A DNA stretch of 8,114 nucleotides. Source: Pseudomonadota bacterium (GTDB lineage: Bacteria; Myxococcota_A; Bradymonadia; UBA4248). The stretch lies in assembly GCA_009786045.1 (NCBI GenBank), contig WQTY01000088.1:1-8114 (forward strand), read 5' to 3'. The notes beneath the pieces were generated by a model. The model was not told the origin of the DNA. It saw only the letters and a program-made list of their open reading frames with translations, and searched no databases. The position numbers were made by a program, and so were the translations under genes. This document shows, piece by piece, positions 1 through 5,005 of this stretch (the first letter of the stretch is position 1; every line of letters starts with the position of its first letter).

Positions 1-1
1 T

Positions 2-844
2 GCGCCACAAACAGATGACTTGCCGGTAGCAGTGGATGTATTGCAAAATGCGGGCGGGACGCCCGCGCTCCCAGTGTCAACTCCCCGCGCCGAGGATGAA
101 GACAAGAACACCTCAGCGATTCACGCAAATACGGGGTCAATTCCCCACGCCGAAGACGAGGAGGAAGACGCACACCGTGTTGAAGATTTCTCCCACCTTT
201 ACAGCCTGGAAGTCATCACAGAAGACGATAATTTTAGCCAGAGCGATACACTTCACCCTTTACCCACAGGCGATGCCCCCTCCCCCCCGTCGCCTGCGGC
301 GCCACCTCCCCTGGAAGGGGAAGCTTGCGGGAGGAGCGGGGGAACAAGTTCCCCTGCAAAAGAAACGGGGTCCCCCGCAAAAAATAAAAAAAAGCTTGAA
401 GTTTCGGCCGTTCCTCCACAGAATTGTGCCCCTGAAGCGGCGGCTGAAAACCGTTGTGGGGCATCTTCGTGGAAGGTGCTTGTGTCGCGTCTGGAAGCGC
501 CGCTGTCGATGATCATGTCTTTGGCTGAGGTGGCGTCATTTTCCGAACAGGGTGTCGGTCTGGCTTTGCCGAATACGCTTGAGGGGATGATCAGTGCCTG
601 TCGGCTGGCGGAGTTCGAGCGAGAAGTGGCCCGATTCTTCCGCAAAGATGTGCGTTGTCAGATTCGCTATGTTGAGATGTCGGGAGAAGTCGAGACATTG
701 GCGGCGGAGAAGATGCGAACGGAGATTCAGGCCAGGGAAGATGCTATAGCGCGCCTTCGTGCGACACCCGTGATGGGTGCTGTTCTTGAGGCTTTTCATA
801 TCGATGATCCCGATGGGATCCGTTTTACTTTCAACAGCAAGTAG
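2..844 (+). CDS. dnaX: DNA polymerase III subunit tau/gamma, C-terminal part (5' end outside window)
   Basis: The reading frame is open from base 2 to the TAG at 842-844 and has no convincing start inside the window, so this is the 3' part of a longer gene. The AAA+ clamp-loader domain would lie upstream. About the first 145 codons form a low-complexity, acidic and proline-rich linker. From about base 467 a folded C-terminal domain begins (SSWKVLVSRLEAP, then VGLALP, then FRKDVRCQIRYVE). It ends in TPVMGAVLEAFHID, resembling the DPxVQxALELFGG-like end of DnaX proteins. In the family, tau organises the replisome by linking clamp loader, polymerase and helicase. The ybaB gene starting 10 bases downstream supports the call, as dnaX-ybaB is a widespread pair. 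The linker is unusual because it contains dispersed repeat DNA translated in frame. The assignment rests on C-terminal resemblance plus context; no catalytic motif is visible. Confidence 0.66.
   Translation, partial: APQTDDLPVAVDVLQNAGGTPALPVSTPRAEDEDKNTSAIHANTGSIPHAEDEEEDAHRVEDFSHLYSLEVITEDDNFSQSDTLHPLPTGDAPSPPSPAAPPPLEGEACGRSGGTSSPAKETGSPAKNKKKLEVSAVPPQNCAPEAAAENRCGASSWKVLVSRLEAPLSMIMSLAEVASFSEQGVGLALPNTLEGMISACRLAEFEREVARFFRKDVRCQIRYVEMSGEVETLAAEKMRTEIQAREDAIARLRATPVMGAVLEAFHIDDPDGIRFTFNSK
48..74. repeat. GC-rich hairpin repeat inside the dnaX linker
   Basis: A perfect inverted repeat lies at 50-66: arms GCGGGC (50-55) and GCCCGC (61-66) around GGGAC (56-60), followed by GCTCCCAG. It is translated in frame as part of NAGGTPALPV. 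The same arm-GGGAC-arm plan, with different arm sequences, occurs twice at the right end of the window. This suggests a genome-wide hairpin family. Confidence 0.7.
76..163. repeat. Imperfect 60-base-spaced direct duplication in the dnaX linker
   Basis: Bases 76-100 and 136-160 match at about 20 of 25 positions by hand alignment. Both begin GTCAA, then a TCCCC run and CGCCGA. The 60-base offset equals 20 codons, so the duplication is also visible in protein as STPRAEDED and SIPHAEDEEE. This points to in-frame expansion of a disordered linker. Confidence 0.55.
178..389. repeat. Dispersed repeat, copy A (within dnaX coding sequence)
   Basis: Bases 181-276 align with 1236-1331 at roughly 70 of 97 positions by hand. 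The best stretches are CATCACA...AATTTT and TACCCACA...ATGC. A tail at 338-361 matches 1351-1374 at 21 of 24 positions and contains the inverted repeat GGGGAAC-AA-GTTCCCC (339-354). Copy A carries about 60 extra C/G-rich bases (277-337), including a CTCCCCTGGAAGGGGAAG palindrome-like piece. It also has a second, degenerate tail at 371-389 (TCCCCCGCAAAAAATAAAA). All of it is translated as DnaX linker. Copy B lies in the ybaB-rpmH spacer. Confidence 0.72.
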
Positions 845-854
845 GGTTTTCTTC

Positions 855-1181
855 ATGAGAAAAGCGAAAAACACCGGTTTGAACCAGATTCTGTCCCAAG
901 CTCAGCGACTCCAGGGCAAGCTTGGCCGGCTTGAGGACGACATGAAGTCGAAGATCGTCGAGGCATCTGCCGGCGATGGCAAAGTCACGGCCGTTGTCAA
1001 CGGCAACCGCGAACTCATCGCGCTCAGCATCGATCCCACGGTGGTGAGCAGCGAAAACCCCGAACTCCTCGAAAACCTCATCATCAGTGCGGTGAATACG
1101 GCGCTGGCCAACGTCCGTGAGATGGTCAACCACGAAATGAACAAGGCAACCGGCGGTTTTTCGATCCCAGGCTTGATGTAA
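855..1181 (+). CDS. ybaB: YbaB/EbfC family nucleoid-associated protein
   Basis: This 108-residue protein matches the YbaB/EbfC family in length and layout. It has an N-terminal helix rich in Gln/Lys (LNQILSQAQRLQGKLGRLEDDM), then the VTAVVNGNRELIALSID strand region, then a helix containing ENPELLENLIISAVNTAL. It ends in GGFSIPGLM, like the usual GG...PGL tail. Family members form dimers that bind DNA as small nucleoid-associated proteins, in the cytoplasm. I chose ATG at 855, only 10 bases after the dnaX stop, with a modest TAGGG element at 842-846. A longer in-frame opening at 777 would run through the dnaX end and adds no family-like sequence. Cotranscription with dnaX is likely. recR, a frequent third partner, does not follow here. 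Confidence 0.92.
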   Translation: MRKAKNTGLNQILSQAQRLQGKLGRLEDDMKSKIVEASAGDGKVTAVVNGNRELIALSIDPTVVSSENPELLENLIISAVNTALANVREMVNHEMNKATGGFSIPGLM

Positions 1182-1232
1182 GCCCTCAAAATCGCTTTAA
1201 ATGCTCCCTGGCCTGTGCCCCAACGGGCGCCG

Positions 1233-1380
1233 GGTTCTAAACTTCTCCCGCCTTTGCAGGCGAAAAACCATCACAAAAGGCGACAATTTTTGCCAAAAAT
1301 GATGCACTTCGCCTCTACCCACAAGCAATGCGCAGCATTGCAGGGGGTGTGGGGGAACGAGTTCCCCCACAAAAATAGAA
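1233..1380. repeat. Dispersed repeat, copy B (ybaB-rpmH spacer)
   Basis: This copy aligns to the dnaX-internal copy over 1236-1331 and 1351-1374. It contains two perfect inverted repeats. One is GCAATGC-GCA-GCATTGC at 1325-1341. The other has 10-base arms GTGGGGGAAC (1349-1358) and GTTCCCCCAC (1361-1370) separated by GA. The second is followed by AAAAATAG, not by T residues, so it is not a normal intrinsic terminator on this strand. The unit may be a non-autonomous mobile or REP-like element. Confidence 0.72.
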
Positions 1381-1423
1381 CTCGCCGACGCGGCGCCCGG
1401 GCATGGGATTCACAAAAATGGCC

Positions 1424-1451
1424 TTGACATGGCCGGGTGTAAATGTCAGAA
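1424..1451 (+). promoter_or_regulatory. Candidate sigma-70-type promoter for the rpmH operon
   Basis: A perfect -35 hexamer TTGACA lies at 1424-1429. The -10 region is weak: at 16-base spacing it reads TCAGAA (1446-1451), and no better hexamer is near. The position, about 100 bases upstream of rpmH and just after the repeat, is sensible. The weak -10 keeps confidence low. Confidence 0.35.
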
Positions 1452-1455
1452 GTGT

Positions 1456-1506
1456 CCGCCCCGTGCGGCTTAGAGCGCACCGGAGCAGAATGAAAAGCAG
1501 TTCTGC
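1456..1506 (+). promoter_or_regulatory. Possible structured 5' leader of rpmH
   Basis: Several short inverted repeats sit between the candidate promoter and rpmH. CCGC/GCGG (1456-1459 with 1465-1468) and GTGCG/CGCAC (1463-1467 with 1476-1480, extendable by CC/GG with one bulge) overlap and cannot form together. GCAGAA/TTCTGC (1485-1490 with 1501-1506) follows. Whether this is regulatory, for instance for L34 dosage, is inference. Confidence 0.3.
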
Positions 1507-1548
1507 GGCTGAAAACACGCCGCAACGTAAGGTATTTCGGAGTTAACG

Positions 1549-1701
1549 ATGAAACGAACATATCAGCCAAGCAAAATCAAACGCAGCCGAACCCACGGTT
1601 TCCGCAGCCGTATGTCGACCGCTCAGGGTCGCGAGGTTATCAATCGCCGTCGGCGCAAGGGCCGCAAGCGCCTCGTCCCCACCGTGCCAACCAAGCGCTA
1701 G
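1549..1701 (+). CDS. rpmH: 50S ribosomal protein L34
   Basis: This 50-residue, highly basic protein begins [20 protein letters not shown] and continues [20 protein letters not shown]. That is the classic L34 pattern (MKRTxQPS, HGFRxRM, GRxVLxxRRxKGR). The tail [10 protein letters not shown] makes it slightly longer than the 46-residue E. coli protein. L34 is a component of the large ribosomal subunit. A GGAG element at 1539-1542 sits 6 bases before the ATG. The stop codon is 11 bases before rnpA, so the two are likely cotranscribed, as in most bacteria. No dnaA gene lies upstream; the neighbour is ybaB. Confidence 0.98.
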   Translation: MKRTYQPSKIKRSRTHGFRSRMSTAQGREVINRRRRKGRKRLVPTVPTKR

Positions 1702-1712
1702 AGGTTTAACGC

Positions 1713-2096
1713 GTGGACACGCCGAAGCTTCCTCGGCCAGGTTTTCAATGGGGGAAGGCGGAGCGTCTGCGCAGGCATTCGCAGTATTGCCGCGTCCAGT
1801 CTAAAGGGCGTCGTGTGGGTGGGAAGTTCCTGTTAGTGGTCTTCGCGCCCTCTTCTGTTTCACACGTCCGATATGGGATTACCGTCAGCAAACGTGTGGG
1901 TAATGCCGTGACGAGAAACCGCGTCAAGCGTCGCCTGCGCGAGATACTGCGCCGACACAAAGAAGGTTTGGCGAGGATTGATGCTGTGTGGATCGCGCGG
2001 CCGCAGGCCGCCTGCGCGTCGTGGCAAGCCCTGCTGGCAGATGCTGAAACTATCCTTGCCCGCGTTGAACGGATGACACCATGCCCCAGCCAATAG
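1713..2096 (+). CDS. rnpA: Ribonuclease P protein component
   Basis: This 127-residue basic protein carries the RNase P protein signature at residues 58-77 ([20 protein letters not shown]). It is preceded by the [11 protein letters not shown] strand and followed by a helix with [11 protein letters not shown]. It binds the catalytic RNase P RNA and assists 5' processing of precursor tRNAs. The start is GTG at 1713, with AGAGG (1700-1704) overlapping the rpmH stop as the likely ribosome-binding site. Its first residues ([20 protein letters not shown]) lead into the usual LR...xF/Y...R region, here [15 protein letters not shown]. The last 16 bases overlap yidD, implying coupled translation. The rpmH-rnpA-yidD-yidC order makes the assignment firm. 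Confidence 0.95.
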   Translation: MDTPKLPRPGFQWGKAERLRRHSQYCRVQSKGRRVGGKFLLVVFAPSSVSHVRYGITVSKRVGNAVTRNRVKRRLREILRRHKEGLARIDAVWIARPQAACASWQALLADAETILARVERMTPCPSQ

Positions 2097-2335
2097 CACG
2101 TGTTTCTGCGTTTTTCGGTTCAGTGATACGTCATGGCTGTTTGGGGCTGTTGTGGGTCTACCAAAACGGCATCTCGCCCTACCTTGGGGCAAACTGCAGA
2201 TTCCGCCCAAGCTGCAGTGCTTATGCCCGCGAAGCCATACAAAAGCATGGTGTCACGCGCGGCGGTGCACTGGCTTTGAGGCGCCTGATCCGATGTCACC
2301 CATGCCATCCCGGGGGATATGACCCCGTTCCTTAA
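2081..2335 (+). CDS. yidD: Membrane protein insertion efficiency factor YidD
   Basis: This 84-residue protein shows the full YidD signature: [20 protein letters not shown] (27-46), [10 protein letters not shown] (48-57), then [14 protein letters not shown] at the C terminus. YidD is a small, inner-membrane-associated protein with an amphipathic N-terminal segment (here [18 protein letters not shown]). It aids insertion of proteins by YidC/Sec. The start ATG at 2081 lies inside the rnpA end (16-base overlap in another frame). Only a weak GGA is nearby, so translation probably depends on ribosomes finishing rnpA. Seven or so conserved-type cysteine/histidine positions are kept (C39, C45, C72, H73, C75, H76). 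Length is typical of the family. Confidence 0.96.
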   Translation: MPQPIARVSAFFGSVIRHGCLGLLWVYQNGISPYLGANCRFRPSCSAYAREAIQKHGVTRGGALALRRLIRCHPCHPGGYDPVP

Positions 2336-2392
2336 AGTTTTTCTCGACATTTGACCGCAGCCTCCCATGATGTGACTGCGGGGAGACCTTTC

Positions 2393-4093
2393 ATGCAGTA
2401 TCTCTCCTACGGCTCAGGCAGCCAAAGCGGCGGTGGAAATCCGCGCTTCATTATTTTTATCGGCCTCATGATAGTATTTCTCATCATGTTGCCCTATTTC
2501 ACCGGCAGCAGAGAAACCCCGAAAGAAGCCGATGACGCTGCACCCCCCCAGACATCGGCGCAGGCACCATCAGACGTCCCCAGCCTTCGCATCCTCCATC
2601 CCATTGAGACGCGTACGATCGAGACGGACGAGTACCAGCTGACCATGACCAATGCCGGCGGCGGCCGTGTTCAGGGCTTCATCATCAAAGTCCCCGATCG
2701 ATACACAAAACATGGCGACTTCATCCGGTCTCAAAAGCCAGCCGTCGAATCCCAGGGCGGACTGCTCCCCTTTGAAATGACACTGCCTGCCTTTGGGCTC
2801 ACGCCCGAGACGCAGTTTGCTTTGGTTTCCGACGTCAACGACATGCGCGCCATTCGATTCGCCTATGTCGACCCTACAGAGCACTATCACGTCGAAAAAG
2901 TCTTCAGAGCCACTGATCGGCCCTACATCCTCTCTGCCGAAGTCACGCTGACCAACAAAACCCCGCAGCCCCTGGCAGATACCCTGGCCTTCTCACTCTT
3001 CGTCAGCCAGATCGAGGGTGAGGAACCCGGCATGTTTACGCCTGGCGCTTTTGTTGCCGCCAAGTGCTTTACTGAGGGCAAACTCAAATACCTCGACGCC
3101 AAGGCCAAAGACAAAGAGGAAAAATACAAAAAAGACATCCAGTGGATTGCCGTCGATGAATCATACTTTGCCATTGCACTTCGAACCGACACCGCAGAGG
3201 GCTGCGAGATTTCCAATGACGACGGACTGCTGAGAAGCAAACTTCTCGTTCCCGTTTCTATCGGTGCACAGGCCTCGGCAACCTATACCTTCGAGATCTA
3301 CATGGGCCCCAAAGAAGCCATCTACCTCGAAACCTTCGGACGCAACCTGCCAGCCATCATTGATTACGGCTGGATCGAAGTCCTCGCCAAACCCATGTCC
3401 TGGCTCCTCACCCAGTTCCATCACTGGACAGGCAACTGGGGCATTGCCATCATCTTCCTGACACTCATTGTGCGCGCCCTCCTGTGGCCGGTCGCCCACA
3501 AGAGCCAGGTGTCGATGATGCGCATGGCACGGATCGCACCGCTCATGAAGGAGATTCAGGAAAAGTACAAAGGCGATCCTGCCACCATGCAGCAAAAGCA
3601 GATGGAGCTCTACAAGACGCACAAGATCAATCCATTCGGATGCCTTCCGCTGCTCCTCCAAATGCCCGTCTTCTTTGCACTCTACCGCTGCATCTTCGTC
3701 ACGGGCGGTCTGTACAATGCACCCTTTATCTGGTGGATTCAGGATCTCTCTTCGCCAGATCCCTACTTCATTCTGCCGGTTCTCGCCGTTGTCCTCATAC
3801 TCGTGCAGCAACTCCTGGCGCCGACCGCGACCAAGTCTGTTCAGCAAAAGGTCATGCTCTACTCCATCCCCATTGTCTTTGGCGTCATGATGCTTTTCTT
3901 GCCCTCAGGGCTGTGCCTGTATATGGTTGTCAGCTCAGGCGTTTCCATGTTCCAAAGCATGTTGGTTCGCCGAAGCTTTGCCAAAGAAGACGCCCTGAAG
4001 GCTGCGGAAACTGCTGCGACTGCCGATGTCACCCCGGATGAACTCTCAAGCAAAGATCGACGCGCCTCAAAACGGCGTCAGAAGACCAGTTAG
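2393..4093 (+). CDS. yidC: Membrane protein insertase YidC (Oxa1 family)
   Basis: This is a 566-residue inner-membrane insertase. An N-terminal membrane anchor (about residues 18-36, FIIFIGLMIVFLIMLPYF) is followed by a Pro/Ala linker. A large periplasmic domain (about 65-330) comes next, as in Gram-negative YidC. The conserved core contains the hydrophilic-groove arginine R361 in LIVRALLWP, the cytoplasmic hairpin (MRMARIAPLMKEIQEKYKGD, LYKTHKINPFGCLPLLLQMP), WWIQDLSSPDPYFILPVL, and FLPSGLCLYMVVSS. I prefer ATG 2393 with GGGGAG at 2380-2385 over the upstream TTG at 2351, which would add 14 residues and has no comparable site. The C terminus is a polar, basic tail of about 40 residues (ends DRRASKRRQKTS). 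It follows yidD by 57 bases and precedes jag by 22. Confidence 0.97.
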   Translation: MQYLSYGSGSQSGGGNPRFIIFIGLMIVFLIMLPYFTGSRETPKEADDAAPPQTSAQAPSDVPSLRILHPIETRTIETDEYQLTMTNAGGGRVQGFIIKVPDRYTKHGDFIRSQKPAVESQGGLLPFEMTLPAFGLTPETQFALVSDVNDMRAIRFAYVDPTEHYHVEKVFRATDRPYILSAEVTLTNKTPQPLADTLAFSLFVSQIEGEEPGMFTPGAFVAAKCFTEGKLKYLDAKAKDKEEKYKKDIQWIAVDESYFAIALRTDTAEGCEISNDDGLLRSKLLVPVSIGAQASATYTFEIYMGPKEAIYLETFGRNLPAIIDYGWIEVLAKPMSWLLTQFHHWTGNWGIAIIFLTLIVRALLWPVAHKSQVSMMRMARIAPLMKEIQEKYKGDPATMQQKQMELYKTHKINPFGCLPLLLQMPVFFALYRCIFVTGGLYNAPFIWWIQDLSSPDPYFILPVLAVVLILVQQLLAPTATKSVQQKVMLYSIPIVFGVMMLFLPSGLCLYMVVSSGVSMFQSMLVRRSFAKEDALKAAETAATADVTPDELSSKDRRASKRRQKTS

Positions 4094-4115
4094 TACCCCA
4101 CCAAAGGAGAACAAT

Positions 4116-4598
4116 ATGGATTACATGTACGAAGATTACGATGGCGATGTCGTCGATCGCGCCGTCGATTTCCTGGCAGATATGCTGTCTCTGATGGGTT
4201 TCGATGCCGAAATCCATACAGAGGTCATCGACAACACCGCCGTCTTCGACATTGTCGGCGAGGATGTTAAATCGATTTCGCCTGCCAGGGACGCGGAAGT
4301 TGTCAACGCGTTGTCGTGGATCATCAAACGTGCCCGCTTTGCACTCGGATCCGGCTACAGGTTTGACATCGACGTTAACAGCTACCGCCTCAAGCGCGTC
4401 CACCTGCTCGAAGACGTGGCACAGACACTGCAAGACAAGTTCGAAAACGGACTTGAGCACTTCCAGTGCTTTGGCATGGACAGCGTCGATCGGCGCGCTT
4501 TGCATCTGCTGCTTAACGCCGATGAGTCCATCAAGACAATGTCCAATGGGTATGGCGCATTTCGCCATCTCGAAATCGGAAAGAAGGAGTCCCTGTGA
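4116..4598 (+). CDS. jag: Jag/KhpB-like KH-R3H RNA-binding protein, degenerate KH loop
   Basis: This is a 160-residue cytoplasmic protein with no N-terminal Jag domain. Residues about 12-92 fit a Jag-type KH domain (AVDFLADMLSLMGFDAEIHT, then VFDIVGED, then the FDIDVNSYRLKR strand/helix). Residues about 93-155 fit an R3H domain, with the R-x3-H motif at R126-H130 (DRRALHLLL) and YGAFRHLEIGKK at the end. Jag/KhpB proteins bind RNA and usually sit right after yidC, as here. Start ATG 4116 has a strong AAGGAGA at 4104-4110. The KH GXXG loop is replaced by ISPARDAE (54-61), so RNA binding through KH is doubtful while R3H looks intact. The stop overlaps the next start (GTGA). Confidence 0.85.
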   Translation: MDYMYEDYDGDVVDRAVDFLADMLSLMGFDAEIHTEVIDNTAVFDIVGEDVKSISPARDAEVVNALSWIIKRARFALGSGYRFDIDVNSYRLKRVHLLEDVAQTLQDKFENGLEHFQCFGMDSVDRRALHLLLNADESIKTMSNGYGAFRHLEIGKKESL

Positions 4599-4966
4599 CA
4601 AAGTCCAGACGCGACTGGAACAATGAACGCGTCGCCTTTGACAACCCCTTTGCGACCCTCAGGCCGCCCGCCGGCGCCTGCCCCCCCGAGGCTTTGCCTG
4701 GCCATGATGAGGAAAGCACCTCCCCCAAAGAGGAAGCCCCCATGCCAAAGGCAAAGTCCGCCGCCATCACGCGTGCCGGGCGCGGCGGAAAAACTGTCAC
4801 CATTGTCCGCTTCTTTGCCAATCCCTGCGAACAGAGTTGCCTTCGCTGGCTCCGCCAGATTAAAAAATCTCTGGGCATCGGCGGAACCATCGAAGAAGGT
4901 GCCGTCGTTTTGCAGGGCGATCAAACCGTTCGACTTCAGGACGAAGGCTGGCTCCCCAAGCGCTGA
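4595..4966 (+). CDS. yciH: SUI1/YciH (eIF1-like) family translation factor
   Basis: This is a 123-residue protein. The C-terminal part (about 57-123) fits SUI1/YciH: TRAGRGGKTVTIVRFF, then LRWLRQIKKSLGIGGTIEEG, then AVVLQGDQTVRLQDEGW. These match the family's RxGRxGKxVxxI, L...LKKxxGxGGxVKDG and IxxQGD segments. Bacterial YciH is an eIF1 homologue thought to act on initiation fidelity or as a translation inhibitor under stress. I chose GTG 4595, because AAGGAG (4584-4589) is 5 bases upstream and it overlaps the jag stop. An internal ATG at residue 50 (MPKAKS) would give a 74-residue core-only form. The N-terminal 50 residues are polar, proline-rich and look disordered. The usual CGCGG is SLGIGG here. 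Confidence 0.85.
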   Translation: MTKSRRDWNNERVAFDNPFATLRPPAGACPPEALPGHDEESTSPKEEAPMPKAKSAAITRAGRGGKTVTIVRFFANPCEQSCLRWLRQIKKSLGIGGTIEEGAVVLQGDQTVRLQDEGWLPKR

Positions 4967-5005
4967 CCTCCTCCCCCGTCCTGCCACTCCCTCAAGGCAT
5001 GGGTC

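Larger units (their letters stand above)
1182..1548. other. 367-base spacer between ybaB and rpmH without a convincing gene
   Basis: The spacer holds, in order, a weak GCCC-CAAC-GGGC hairpin (1217-1228) with no following T run, dispersed repeat copy B (about 1233-1380), a candidate promoter (1424-1451), and hairpins at 1456-1483 and 1485-1506. No tRNA, SRP RNA or other structured RNA was recognised. A 70-codon open frame at 1215-1427 is mostly repeat DNA and has no protein-like character. Confidence 0.75.

Noticed and set aside
259..268. DnaA-box-like TTACCCACA, with similar sites at 1315-1323 and 1895-1903 (minus), as a possible origin
   Set aside because: Each differs from TTATCCACA, two are part of the dispersed repeat and one is inside rnpA; there is no AT-rich unwinding region and no dnaA gene.
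1349..1370. Perfect 10-base inverted repeat as the ybaB terminator
   Set aside because: It is followed by A residues, not T, on the + strand, and a related hairpin occurs inside dnaX coding sequence, so a repeat origin explains it better.
1215..1427. 70-codon + strand open frame in the ybaB-rpmH spacer
   Set aside because: It consists largely of the dispersed repeat and hairpin DNA, lacks a ribosome-binding site and is not protein-like.
2351..2392. Upstream TTG start for yidC
   Set aside because: It adds 14 residues without family resemblance, while ATG 2393 has GGGGAG at proper distance and leads directly into the membrane anchor.
3161..3847. 228-codon minus-strand open frame opposite yidC
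   Set aside because: Shadow of the conserved YidC core; composition is Glu/His-rich antisense reading without motifs.
4029..4601. 190-codon open frame on the minus strand, antisense to jag
   Set aside because: The + strand product has clear KH/R3H features and a strong ribosome-binding site; the minus frame has no recognisable protein pattern and reflects codon bias of the real gene.
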